NCBI GenBank assembly: GCA_029881995.1
Contig: JAOULO010000009.1
Location: forward strand, 1-64,000
DNA length: 64,000 nt
Direction of reading: 5' to 3'
Origin: Gammaproteobacteria bacterium
GTDB lineage: Bacteria > Pseudomonadota > Gammaproteobacteria > UBA6429 > Thiohalophilaceae
A program made the translations under genes and the position numbers. The notes beneath the pieces are model-generated. The model had not been told where the DNA came from and did not search any database. It saw only the letters and a list, made by a program, of their open reading frames with translations. Of the stretch, positions 8,991 to 17,208 are shown piece by piece; position 1 is the first letter of the stretch, and each line of letters opens with the position of its first letter.

Positions 8991-9476
8991 TTAGTGGAAC
9001 ATGACACCGACACCAAAATGGAAGCCGGTACCGGATTTACGATCTATTTTTTCCCACAGGTGCAGTTGTTGAACCTGGACCAGGGGATAGGTATAGGCTG
9101 AATCTCCTACCTTGCCTTTTTCGATCCCGGTAATGGAACCAAGCACGGTGATAACCCTGCCCTTGGCATAATCGGCGGTCTCCAGATACCCCGCCTGGCT
9201 CAGAATAAACCGACCCAGGGGTTTTTGATCCCGTTCCGGCCAGCCATCACCGTCCAGGGGGTAAGCGAGTACTTCCAGACGGGTGGACTTTTTCAGGTTT
9301 TTTCCAGACAGGATTGTTCCACCCCACAAGATATTTTTCCCTTTATGTGCCTTGAGGTCAGAGGCAACCTGGGTGGGTAACAGACTTTTATCGACATGTC
9401 GGGTATCAAACTTGGGATACTGTGCACAGCCAGTGATGGTAAGGACAAGTAATAACAAGCTAAGTGTTTTCATCAT
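8991..9476 (-). CDS. Slp-family outer-membrane lipoprotein
   Basis: A 161-residue lipoprotein. The signal peptide ends in a lipobox (LTITGC, Cys ~17). The mature part has the Slp pattern: GKNILWGGTIL, then LEVLAYPLDGDGWP, GRFILSQAGYLET and GRVITVLGSITG. Slp proteins are outer-membrane lipoproteins of starvation or stress; the function is not settled. It lies 5 bases downstream of a paralogue (9482-10048) and is evidently co-transcribed with it. Confidence 0.85.
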   Translation of the reverse strand: MMKTLSLLLLVLTITGCAQYPKFDTRHVDKSLLPTQVASDLKAHKGKNILWGGTILSGKNLKKSTRLEVLAYPLDGDGWPERDQKPLGRFILSQAGYLETADYAKGRVITVLGSITGIEKGKVGDSAYTYPLVQVQQLHLWEKIDRKSGTGFHFGVGVMFH

Positions 9477-9481
9477 AGTGT

Positions 9482-10048
9482 TCAGTAGTGCCGATGTGGG
9501 TGGTAATAAGGTCCCCAGTAGGGATACCAGGGATCATACCAGTAAGGATAGTCATTATAATTAACTTTTTCCGGAACCTGCCACAAATAGAAATGTTCGA
9601 CTTTCACTAACGGGTAGCGATAGTCAAAGTTATCAATCTTTTTGTCCAGTATCTTTTCATAACGACCATAGACGGTGATGGATCGGCCTTTGGCGTAAAT
9701 GGCCGGGTCAAGAAATCCTTTGATGATGGCGATGAACCGACCATAGCTTTTGTCACCTTCCATGGGTTCACCATAACTGTCCAGAGGCTTGGCAAGCACA
9801 GTGAGTGTGGTCTGGTCTTTTTTGTTTTCCGTATGGATGATGTCACCGCCCCAGCGGATGACCTTACCCTGGTGTTTTTCCGGTTGGGCCTGGACACGTA
9901 CAAGACTCAGGTCTTCTGCAGGAGGCTTTTCAATAATTTCCGGGATACCAGAGGCACAGGCCGTCAGGAAAAGTATGCCTGTTAATAGATAGATAATCTT
10001 TGCAATATAAAGCAGATTTTGCACGTGAAACGCCTGATAAGAATTCAC
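9482..10048 (-). CDS. Slp-family outer-membrane lipoprotein, first of a pair
   Basis: A 188-residue homologue of the next gene. An N-terminal hydrophobic segment ends in the lipobox LTAC (Cys ~31), with a longer n-region than usual, so a later start is possible. The core repeats the Slp pattern (GKVIRWGGDIIHTENKK, LTVLAKPLDSYGEP, GRFIAIIKGFLDP, GRSITVYGRYEK). The C-terminus is rich in Tyr, Trp, Pro and His (about a dozen aromatic residues in the last 30), which the partner lacks. First gene of a two-gene operon; the upstream 80 bases to argE hold no other gene. Confidence 0.83.
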   Translation of the reverse strand: MNSYQAFHVQNLLYIAKIIYLLTGILFLTACASGIPEIIEKPPAEDLSLVRVQAQPEKHQGKVIRWGGDIIHTENKKDQTTLTVLAKPLDSYGEPMEGDKSYGRFIAIIKGFLDPAIYAKGRSITVYGRYEKILDKKIDNFDYRYPLVKVEHFYLWQVPEKVNYNDYPYWYDPWYPYWGPYYHPHRHY

Positions 10049-10128
10049 ATAGTTAATTAATACGTGCTATGGCACCAAAACACAATGATCCTGACCACGA
10101 TTTTGTGTATCTGTTTTATAGATACTTT

Positions 10129-11283
10129 TTATTGCTTTAAACAGAACTTTTTAATCAGCCCTTGCAGGATGCTTATCATGGGATTGATTGTATTGAGATG
10201 CAGGAATTCATCCGGCTGGTGGGCCTGTTCGATTGCACCGGGGCCGAGGATGATGGTGTCCATTCCCAGTTCATTCAGGAAGGGACCTTCGGTACTGTAG
10301 GCAGCGGCTTCGGTGGAATGGCGGGTCAGTGATTCCGCAGTTTTAACAATGGCACTATCAATATTGGTGTTCATGGCCTGTACACCTTTCATTAAATGCC
10401 GAATCTCAAGCTCAAGTCCGGTCAGCTTGACCGAATTAAACACTCGTTGTTGTAACTCTTCCTGTAATGCAGTGATATCCATACCGGGCAGGGGTCGAAT
10501 ATCAATATACATTTCGCACTCTCCACAAATACGATTGGGGTTATCACCACCGTGAATGTGACCGAGGTTTATCGTTGGATAGGGGACATGGAACAGGGGG
10601 TTCTGGTGTTGCATTTGAAGTTCGTTTTGCCAGCTTTCGATCACACCCAGCACTTTGTGCATACCCTTGATTGCATTGTTACCCAGGGCCGGGTCACTGG
10701 AGTGTCCGGCTTTACCAATCAGGCGAATACTTTCCATCATCATGCCTTTATGGGCATGGATGGGTTTCATGCCAGTGGGTTCACCGATGACCGCATAACG
10801 GGCTTTGGGTTTGCCCAGCCTGACCAGTTCACGGGCACCGTCCATGGAGCTTTCTTCATCGGCGGTGGCAAGAATGATCAGGGGGTGATGGAATGATTTT
10901 GATTCCAGTCTGTTAACAGCTTCGATGGCCATGCCAAGAAAACTTTTCATGTCTGAGGTACCCAGACCATAAAAGCGATTATCCTGTTCAATCAATTTAA
11001 ACGGATCATGTTTCCAGCGACCTTCATCATAGGGCACGGTATCGGTGTGACCGGCCAGTACCAGTCCGCCGGGACCTTCGCCCAGTGTAGCTATCAGGTT
11101 GGCCTTGTCGGGATTATTGGGCAGGGGGAGAATTTCACAACTGAAGCCCATGGTATCCAGCCATTTGGCCAGCAATTGAATGACTTTAAGATTGCCCTGA
11201 TCGAGTTCAGGTTTGACGCTACTGATGGAGGGAATAGCGATCAAACCCTCCAGCATCTGTTTCAGATCGGGTGATGAGGGCAT
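10129..11283 (-). CDS. argE: Acetylornithine deacetylase
   Basis: Hydrolyses N-acetylornithine to ornithine and acetate in linear arginine biosynthesis. M20-type metallopeptidase fold: the metal-binding segment VLAGHTDTVPYDEGRW, the catalytic/metal residues in ATADEESSMDGAREL, a lid/dimerisation domain (residues ~175-290) and the late metal-binding histidine in LGPGAIEQAHQPDEFL. Length 384 is normal for ArgE. Together with argA in the window it indicates the linear rather than cyclic pathway. It is followed 80 bases later by the Slp pair and preceded by the SH3-domain gene 28 bases away. Confidence 0.95.
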   Translation of the reverse strand: MPSSPDLKQMLEGLIAIPSISSVKPELDQGNLKVIQLLAKWLDTMGFSCEILPLPNNPDKANLIATLGEGPGGLVLAGHTDTVPYDEGRWKHDPFKLIEQDNRFYGLGTSDMKSFLGMAIEAVNRLESKSFHHPLIILATADEESSMDGARELVRLGKPKARYAVIGEPTGMKPIHAHKGMMMESIRLIGKAGHSSDPALGNNAIKGMHKVLGVIESWQNELQMQHQNPLFHVPYPTINLGHIHGGDNPNRICGECEMYIDIRPLPGMDITALQEELQQRVFNSVKLTGLELEIRHLMKGVQAMNTNIDSAIVKTAESLTRHSTEAAAYSTEGPFLNELGMDTIILGPGAIEQAHQPDEFLHLNTINPMISILQGLIKKFCLKQ

Positions 11284-11311
11284 TTGGTCAGTGCCTTACA
11301 TGAAAACCAGT

Positions 11312-11956
11312 TTACAGGCTGCTGCCACTCCAGCCACTTTTCTTACTAGGGCGCAGTTTGGGTAAAAATAGACCAAGCAAAATGCCAACAACCATTACAC
11401 CGCCACCAGCAACGAACCAGTCACGGTCAGAACGATCCTTGAGGATCTGGTTTTCCTGGGATATCAGCTGCATTTCATTGGTCAGGGTGACATTTTGCTC
11501 TTTTAGTTCGCGGTTTTCCTTATCGAGCAGGATGGGTTTGGCAGCCGCTTCAGAGAGACGTTTCATACGAGCCTGCAAAGCATTGTGCTCTTTTTCTACT
11601 TTCTTAAGTGTATTAAGCTCTTCTTGTATGCCAGCCTGGCTATCTTTTAATTTTTTGTATTGATCCTTGAACCATTCCAGTTGGGCCTTTGCAACCGGTT
11701 TGTCTGTCAGATATTGGGTGCGTACCCAGCCTTCCGTTCCGTCTTCAAGAGTAACCCTGGCATAACCGGTTTCAGGAAATTCTTCCAGCAGGGTCATTTT
11801 GGTACCGGTGGTAATGGTCTTGATGATCTTGTGCTGACTTCCCTGACCAGAACGTATGGTAATAATTAGTTGATCCGCAACGTAGCGGGTCTGGGCCTGG
11901 ATTTCAGCTGAAAAAAGTAAACTGGATAATAAAATCGAAACAACAAATTTATACAC
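11312..11956 (-). CDS. SH3-domain inner-membrane protein of the YgiM/TIGR04211 type
   Basis: Signal peptide (residues 1-21, ending IQAQ), a bacterial SH3 domain (residues ~22-85; RYVADQLIITIRSGQG ... GTEGWVRTQYL), a long coiled coil (~95-175), then one membrane helix (WFVAGGGVMVVGILLGLFL) and a basic cytoplasmic tail. This architecture is that of the TIGR04211 SH3-domain proteins (YgiM-like). The SH3 domain is expected in the periplasm, perhaps binding cell wall. The molecular role is unknown. Upstream of argE in the same direction and possibly co-transcribed. Confidence 0.88.
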   Translation of the reverse strand: MYKFVVSILLSSLLFSAEIQAQTRYVADQLIITIRSGQGSQHKIIKTITTGTKMTLLEEFPETGYARVTLEDGTEGWVRTQYLTDKPVAKAQLEWFKDQYKKLKDSQAGIQEELNTLKKVEKEHNALQARMKRLSEAAAKPILLDKENRELKEQNVTLTNEMQLISQENQILKDRSDRDWFVAGGGVMVVGILLGLFLPKLRPSKKSGWSGSSL

Positions 11957-12136
11957 TTTTGTACCCTGTTGTAGTTTTATATTAAGTATTCAAAACGTCA
12001 TTAATTGTAATTCAAGTGGCAAAACAGACTGCGTTCCATGTCATGTTTTTCTAATATTGCAGTTAAGAGTAACACCTGATCCGCAATTCTGCCACATCCC
12101 TCACGTAAAACCATGGAATTCGAATATTATCTTTGA

Positions 12137-13204
12137 TCAGGCAATATCGGAGGCTAGTTTATCTGCCCTGAAGATCACCATATGATCCGGTGCGAGTTGT
12201 AAGCGGACTTTTTCACCCAGGGCATGATCATGGTGACTGGGAAACAGGGATAAAACTTCAGTACCTGTATTCAGGCGCAGGGTATACATAATTTCAGCAC
12301 CTTTGAAGGCCTTGTGAATAACCTCTCCCTGTAAATGACCATCTGGCTGACTGATTAAATCATCAGGTCTAAGCAATAATTTTACCGGGGTTTTGAGAGG
12401 CCAATCATAGGCACGATCTCCCACGATAATACCCAGTTCGGTTTCTACAGTATCCGGCGATAACAATGTGCCATCAAGAAAGACGCCCTGACCGATAAAA
12501 TCGGCTACAAAGTGGTTATCTGGAGAATGATAAAGATTATATGCCGTGTCCTTTTGCAGTAGTTGGCCATCATTCATGACGCCAATTTGGTCACCGACGG
12601 CAAAGGCCTCCATTTGATCATGGGTGACCAGGATACCGGTGGTACCCTGAGACTTTAGGATCTGCCGGACCTCCTGGCTCAGGTGTTCACGCATTTCCAC
12701 ATCCAGATTGGAGAAGGGTTCATCCATCAGAATGAGGTCCGGCTTGGGCGCCAGGGCGCGAGCCAGGGCCACACGTTGTTGTTGTCCTCCAGATAACTCA
12801 TGCACATATCGCTGACCAAAACCGGCCAGACCGACGAGTTCCAGCATTTCATCGGCAATACGAATCCGTTCCTGTTTGTTTTTTCCATGTAACCCAAAAC
12901 AGACATTGCAGCAGACGTTCATATGGGGGAACAGGGCATAGTCCTGAAAGACCATGCCGATACGTCGTTTCTCTGGTGGCAGGGTGGTGTGGGAGGTGGA
13001 AACGGCCTGGTCTCGTAATCGAATAGTCCCCGCCGTGACAGGTTCAAAGCCGGCAATAGCTCGAAGGGCCGTGGTTTTACCACAGCCACTTGGCCCCAGC
13101 AGACAGAACAGATCGCCCTGATTCACATGCAGGCTCAGGTTTTCTACAGCAGTGTGGCCGCGATACTGGCAGGTAATATTGTCGAGTTCGAGTAAGGGTT
13201 TCAT
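12137..13204 (-). CDS. ABC transporter ATP-binding protein (FbpC/PotA-like), no permease nearby
   Basis: Nucleotide-binding subunit of an importer of the iron/spermidine/sulfate type. Walker A GPSGCGKTTAL, Q-loop VFQDYALFPHMN, signature LSGGQQQRVALARAL, Walker B LILMDEPFSNLD and H-loop VTHDQ are intact. The C-terminal ~110 residues form a TOBE-like domain (LLLRPDDLI...). The TTG at 13225 would add seven residues; I prefer the ATG at 13204, giving MKPLLELDN as the usual N-terminus and 355 residues. No membrane permease or binding protein gene adjoins it, so the substrate cannot be told. Confidence 0.88.
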   Translation of the reverse strand: MKPLLELDNITCQYRGHTAVENLSLHVNQGDLFCLLGPSGCGKTTALRAIAGFEPVTAGTIRLRDQAVSTSHTTLPPEKRRIGMVFQDYALFPHMNVCCNVCFGLHGKNKQERIRIADEMLELVGLAGFGQRYVHELSGGQQQRVALARALAPKPDLILMDEPFSNLDVEMREHLSQEVRQILKSQGTTGILVTHDQMEAFAVGDQIGVMNDGQLLQKDTAYNLYHSPDNHFVADFIGQGVFLDGTLLSPDTVETELGIIVGDRAYDWPLKTPVKLLLRPDDLISQPDGHLQGEVIHKAFKGAEIMYTLRLNTGTEVLSLFPSHHDHALGEKVRLQLAPDHMVIFRADKLASDIA

Positions 13205-13275
13205 AGGTTCAGCAAATGATAACAAATCTCATTTAGGAAAGAACCTGATTTTTAAACTGAAAATAGAGAGAGTTA

Positions 13276-13540
13276 GGGTCTGTTGATGCTTCATTTTCAC
13301 CACTGTTGAGCCAGAAAAAGCGCCAATCAAGGCACGAGGAGCGCGGTTTGGTTGCTCCAAATAAGTGACGAGTAACGCCGAGTGGCGCTTTTTCTGGCTC
13401 AACCCATTGGGCTGGGCGGCATTTTTCACCCAACCGCGTTGTCATTTCGCTCATGTAGAATAACTACACGACACTTATGACGCCTTGTTGGACAAAAAAT
13501 GTGGCTCCAGCAGTGGTGAGAATGAAGCATCAACAGACCC
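13276..13540. mobile_element. MITE-like element with 38-bp terminal inverted repeats
   Basis: The left end (13276 onward, GGGTCTGTTGATGCTTCATT...) and the right end (ending 13540) are reverse complements over about 38 bases with three or four differences. Inside, an 18-base perfect inverted repeat GAGCCAGAAAAAGCGCCA lies at 13308-13325 and its complement at 13383-13400. Farther in is a small palindrome TGTAGAATAACTACA. The element has no credible coding frame. Flanks are TTA on the left and TTG on the right, so a target duplication is not clear. It lies 3 bases beyond the stop codon of the Sel1 gene. Confidence 0.75.
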
Positions 13541-13543
13541 TTG

Positions 13544-14116
13544 TCAGTCCTGCCACTGTTTTGCAGCGCTAGGATCCGGGGTGACACCAAACATCCCTTC
13601 TGTATAGGCCTGAAAGAGTGCCTTGCGTGCCCCTTTGTGTCCCTGTTTGGCTGATAGCAGCCAGAGTTCCATGGCCTTCTTTTCGTCTTTACCAGTTGCA
13701 ATGCCATAGGCGTAGAGCACAGCAAGGTTGTGTTGGGAAGGGGCATGGCCTTTTCCAGCAGCCAGTTTCCACCATTCATAGGCTTCCATTTTACTGACTG
13801 CGACACCCCGACCTTCAAAATACATCAGGCCGGTGTTGTATTGCGCATCCAGCATGCCTTGTTGAGCAGCCTTGCTGAACCACTCCAGGGCCGCACGATC
13901 GTTTTGTTTGATTCCATGACCATTTCGATAAAGCAGACCAAGATTAAACTGGGCATTGGCATCGCCTTTTTCTGCAAGTGGTTTCCAGAACTGGTAGGCC
14001 TCGTTAAACTTACCGTCCTGAAAGGCGGCCATACCCTTGCTCATGTCATCGGCCTGGGCTGAAAATGCCATCAACACAGCGAAGTAAATAACAAGTCTGA
14101 AAAGTTTTGATCCCAT
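13544..14116 (-). CDS. Secreted Sel1-repeat protein
   Basis: Signal peptide (residues 1-22, MGSKLFRLVIYFAVLMAFSA) followed by four Sel1-like helical repeats, seen as AFQDGKFNEAYQFWKPLAE, NAQFNLGLLYRNGHG, DAQYNTGLMYFEGRG and APSQHNLAVLYAYGIA. Such solenoids mediate protein-protein contacts in the periplasm. The ATG at 14116 is preferred over the upstream GTG at 14134 because it gives a clean signal peptide; neither has a strong ribosome site. The C-terminal coding end abuts the MITE-like element. Located 41 bases downstream of argF and possibly read through from argD-argF. Confidence 0.85.
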   Translation of the reverse strand: MGSKLFRLVIYFAVLMAFSAQADDMSKGMAAFQDGKFNEAYQFWKPLAEKGDANAQFNLGLLYRNGHGIKQNDRAALEWFSKAAQQGMLDAQYNTGLMYFEGRGVAVSKMEAYEWWKLAAGKGHAPSQHNLAVLYAYGIATGKDEKKAMELWLLSAKQGHKGARKALFQAYTEGMFGVTPDPSAAKQWQD

Positions 14117-14157
14117 AGTATTAAGATATAGCACTCTGTTAGCTAAAAAGGGAATTA

Positions 14158-15063
14158 CTACTTACTATTATAGAGTAACTCCAGCAGAGCCTTCTGGCTA
14201 TGCAGGCGATTTTCGGCCTCATCCCAAACCACACTCTGTGGGCCATCGATGATATCCGCTGCAACCTCTTCACCGCGATGGGCAGGAAGACAGTGCATAA
14301 ACAAGGCATCTTTTTTGGCGCAGGCCATGAGTGAGGCATTTACCTGAAAATCCTTAAAGCTTTTTTCACGCTGCTTTTGTTCTTCTTCCTGTCCCATGCT
14401 GGCCCAGACATCGGTCACGATCATGTCTGCCTGATCAGCCGCTTCTTTGGGATCTCGGGTCAACTTAACAATATCTCCTGCCGCTTGCATGATGTCAGTA
14501 TCAGGATCATACCCAGTCGGAGCTGCAATATTCAGCTTAAAGCCAAATTGACGGGCCGCATTAATATAGGAATGGCACATATTATTACCATCCCCTATCC
14601 AGGCTACAGTCTTATCTCTTATAGCACCGCGATGCTCAACAAAGGTCTGCACATCGGCCAGTAACTGGCAGGGATGATACATATCCGTCAATGCATTAAT
14701 AACAGGGACCTGAGAGTATTCGGCAAATTTTTCTAGTTTCTCATGTTCAAAGGTGCGAATCATGATGAGATCGACCATGCGTGATAGAACACGGGCACTG
14801 TCTTCTATTGGTTCACCGCGCCCCAACTGGGTGTCACGTGGAGACAGGAAAATGGCATGACCACCAAATTGCACCATGGCGGTTTCAAATGAGACTCGGG
14901 TACGCGTCGATGACTTATCAAAGATCATGGCGAGGGTTTTCTGTTTCAGAAAATTGTGCTCAGTACCTTCACGAAGCATTTTTTTCAGCTCTATGGCTCT
15001 TTGAATCAGAGCTTCCGCTTCATTCTTTTCTAAATCCAATAACGTTAAAAAATGTTTGGCCAT
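14158..15063 (-). CDS. argF: Ornithine carbamoyltransferase
   Basis: Makes citrulline from ornithine and carbamoyl phosphate. Carbamoyl-phosphate motif STRTR (in [11 protein letters not shown]), HPCQ motif ([11 protein letters not shown]), ornithine-side motif with DVWASMGQE and the catalytic [11 protein letters not shown] are all present. At 301 residues it is a complete subunit. It follows argD by 24 bases, so argD-argF form an operon. I see no convincing arginine-repressor box upstream of argD. Confidence 0.97.
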   Translation of the reverse strand: MAKHFLTLLDLEKNEAEALIQRAIELKKMLREGTEHNFLKQKTLAMIFDKSSTRTRVSFETAMVQFGGHAIFLSPRDTQLGRGEPIEDSARVLSRMVDLIMIRTFEHEKLEKFAEYSQVPVINALTDMYHPCQLLADVQTFVEHRGAIRDKTVAWIGDGNNMCHSYINAARQFGFKLNIAAPTGYDPDTDIMQAAGDIVKLTRDPKEAADQADMIVTDVWASMGQEEEQKQREKSFKDFQVNASLMACAKKDALFMHCLPAHRGEEVAADIIDGPQSVVWDEAENRLHSQKALLELLYNSK

Positions 15064-15087
15064 TATGCCGTCCTCATCTGGCTGGGA

Positions 15088-16263
15088 TTATTGAGCGAGA
15101 AATGTCTCGATCAGAGAGCTGACTTCATTGATGATGCGTTCCGCTTCATCATTGCTGATCGTCAGGGGGGGGAGTAAACGTACAACGTTGTTGGCTGTGA
15201 CATTAATTAAAAGTCCTGCTTTAATCGCCAGGCCAACCAGTTCAGCACAGGGTTTATCCAGTTCAATACCAATCATCAGACCTTTTGACCTGATTTCTTT
15301 AACACCGGCCAGGGATTGCAGACGGCTACTAAAGCCAGCATGGATCATATCTCCCAACTCGGCGGAACGTTGGTCGAGTTTGTCTTTTTCCATGGTTTCA
15401 ATCACAGCAAGGGCGGCACGACTGGCGAGTGGGTTGCCACCATAGGTTGAACCATGATTACCGGGTTGGAAAATGTCTGCAGCCCTGGGTCCCGCCAGGC
15501 AGGCGCCGATGGGTACACCATTACCCAGAGCCTTGGCCAGAGTCATCACATCCGGTTTAATAGCATTATGCTGGTGGGCAAACCATTTACCAGTACGACA
15601 CATGCCACTTTGAATTTCATCCAGCATCAATAACCAGTCATGCTTGTCACAAATGTCTCTTAGCTTGTTGAGATAATCACTTGCCGGGATTCGAATACCT
15701 CCTTCACCCGTCACAGGTTCAACCAGGATGGCGGCGATGTCATGGTTCTCTTTGGCCAGTTTCTCGATGGCGACAACATCGTTGTAATCCACATGGATAA
15801 AGCCCTCTACCAGAGGATCAAAACCGGCCTGAACTTTTGGATTACCCGTGGCAGACAGGGTCGCCATGGTGCGGCCATGGAAACTGCCATGCATAACGAT
15901 AATCTGAGGCACGGCTATCCCTTTACTATGGCCAAACATACGCGCAATTTTAATCGCTGCTTCATTAGCTTCAGCGCCGGAGTTACCAAAGAAAACCCTG
16001 TCCAGTCCTGAATGTTCACACAACTTATCGGCCAGCTTGCCCTGCAGGTCGATGTTGTACAGGTTAGAGGTATGAATGAGTGTTCCGGCCTGATCGCAGA
16101 TGGCCTGAGTGACAGCAGGATGGGCATGACCCAGTGCGGCCACGGCAATACCACCCAGGGCATCCAGATATTCCTTGCCATCGGTATCCCAGATGCGCGC
16201 ACCTTCTCCATGAGAAAAAGTCACGGCGATAGGGGCATAGTTGTTCATTAAGTGATGGCTCAT
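15088..16263 (-). CDS. argD: Acetylornithine aminotransferase
   Basis: PLP-dependent class-III aminotransferase converting N-acetylglutamate semialdehyde to N-acetylornithine. Motifs: GNSGAEANEAAIKIAR, the PLP aspartate in LLMLDEIQSGMCRTG and the Schiff-base lysine in VMTLAKALGNGVPIGA. Length 391 is normal; the N-terminus (NNYAPIAVTFSHGEGARIWD) is typical. It is first in the argD-argF operon. It may also serve lysine synthesis as DapC, as is known in enterics. Confidence 0.95.
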   Translation of the reverse strand: MSHHLMNNYAPIAVTFSHGEGARIWDTDGKEYLDALGGIAVAALGHAHPAVTQAICDQAGTLIHTSNLYNIDLQGKLADKLCEHSGLDRVFFGNSGAEANEAAIKIARMFGHSKGIAVPQIIVMHGSFHGRTMATLSATGNPKVQAGFDPLVEGFIHVDYNDVVAIEKLAKENHDIAAILVEPVTGEGGIRIPASDYLNKLRDICDKHDWLLMLDEIQSGMCRTGKWFAHQHNAIKPDVMTLAKALGNGVPIGACLAGPRAADIFQPGNHGSTYGGNPLASRAALAVIETMEKDKLDQRSAELGDMIHAGFSSRLQSLAGVKEIRSKGLMIGIELDKPCAELVGLAIKAGLLINVTANNVVRLLPPLTISNDEAERIINEVSSLIETFLAQ

Positions 16264-16370
16264 ATCTATTCCTGCTTAAAAACAAAAAGGCAGCCAGCTA
16301 GGGATATCAGCGGGCCGCCATGAAGGGCTTATTCTATATATAAACGGTTGTTTCGCAAACCCCTGTAAAT

Positions 16371-16400
16371 AAAAAACCCGGCCAGAGCCGGGTTTTTTTA
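16371..16400 (-). terminator. Bidirectional intrinsic terminator
   Basis: A-rich left flank, stem AACCCGGC/GCCGGGTT with loop CAGA, then seven T. It lies after the 3' end of the PuuD-domain gene (minus strand) and upstream of argD, isolating the two units. Confidence 0.9.
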
Positions 16401-16421
16401 GTCTTTTATACCCTTTCTAAT

Positions 16422-16913
16422 TTAGAGAGGGAAACCAGCATGGCCATAACCAACCATGCTCATCAGCATCGGAATAGACAGGGCAGTGTTGGTACGGGAA
16501 GCCAGCAGAGCAGTACGGGCTGCCTTGGCTTTTTCTTCATCACTGGCCTGAACCATACCCAGCACTTTCTTCTGGTTTGGCCAGATCAGGACCCAGACAT
16601 TGAACAGCATAATGGTACCTAACCATGCACCGATACCGATGTAGGTGGCAGCCTGGTTGGCAAAGGTGAAGGCTTCAACAAAACCAACAGTCAATGACAG
16701 AGCACCAGCACCTGTTACCCAGGTAACGACAGCGGCCCAGCGGAACCAGAGCAGGGCACGTGGAGCGATATGGGTAGCAATACCGGCGGCAGTACCGTCG
16801 GCCTTGGCCTTGGCCATGCCAGGAACCTGGACAAAATTGAAATAATAAAGCAGGCCAATCCAGACAATACCAGCCATGACATGGAACCATACAGCAAGCG
16901 ATAGATCGTTCAT
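16422..16913 (-). CDS. Stand-alone PuuD-type (urate hydroxylase N-terminal domain) membrane protein
   Basis: A 163-residue protein with four hydrophobic segments: ~8-28 (VWFHVMAGIVWIGLLYYFNF), ~55-78, ~85-110 and ~140-158. The motif H-x3-G-x-x-W-I-G-L-L-Y-Y-F-N near the start and the WFRWAAVVTW segment match the membrane domain of PuuD-like urate oxidases. The cytochrome c domain of the full-length enzyme is absent. Such stand-alone copies are common and of unknown role; histidine-bound haem is conceivable. Upstream on the same strand is a 25-residue membrane peptide gene, probably in the same transcript. Confidence 0.75.
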   Translation of the reverse strand: MNDLSLAVWFHVMAGIVWIGLLYYFNFVQVPGMAKAKADGTAAGIATHIAPRALLWFRWAAVVTWVTGAGALSLTVGFVEAFTFANQAATYIGIGAWLGTIMLFNVWVLIWPNQKKVLGMVQASDEEKAKAARTALLASRTNTALSIPMLMSMVGYGHAGFPL

Positions 16914-16971
16914 TTTATTCTCCGTTATTCTTTATAAATTACTAATCTGATATCTCAGTTTTTTCTGCTGT

Positions 16972-17049
16972 TTATACAATCAGCATAATGATGATGGCCA
17001 ATACAAAACCGGTGGCGATAGTGCCAGAGATCGAGTCTAATGGGTTCAT
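16972..17049 (-). CDS. 25-residue single-pass membrane peptide
   Basis: A 26-codon frame (MNPLDSISGTIATGFVLAII...) preceded by GAGGG seven bases upstream of the ATG, a much better ribosome site than most neighbours have. The last 16 residues are hydrophobic enough for one membrane helix. It is 58 bases upstream of the PuuD-domain gene on the same strand, so it may be a small subunit or regulator of that protein. I know of no named family with this sequence; the call rests on ribosome site, composition and context. Confidence 0.55.
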   Translation of the reverse strand: MNPLDSISGTIATGFVLAIIIMLIV

Positions 17050-17145
17050 GATTTTTCCCTCAAATTGTAGTGATTGCGAATATTCTAATGCTGAGTATTT
17101 TACTATGGTATTTTTATTTTACCACCCCTGGTAGGCGTTTTATTT

Positions 17146-17173
17146 CTTGAGTGGTTTACTGGGCCGATATAAT
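17146..17173 (+). promoter_or_regulatory. Possible sigma-70 promoter for the hyuB homologue
   Basis: A consensus TATAAT at 17168-17173. The best -35 candidates upstream are TTCTTG (17144-17149, 18-base spacer) or TTGAGT (15-base spacer). Start of transcription near 17180 would leave a leader of about 29 bases before the ATG at 17209. Confidence 0.4.
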
Positions 17174-17208
17174 AGAGTGATTCTAGATTGGATAAAATAC
17201 CTAATAAA

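Noticed and set aside
13229-13454. Short frames across the left half of the MITE-like element
   Set aside because: They arise from the palindromic sequence, have no ribosome sites and no family match.
16264-16370. ArgR operator upstream of argD
   Set aside because: No 18-base palindrome resembling the ARG box could be found by eye.
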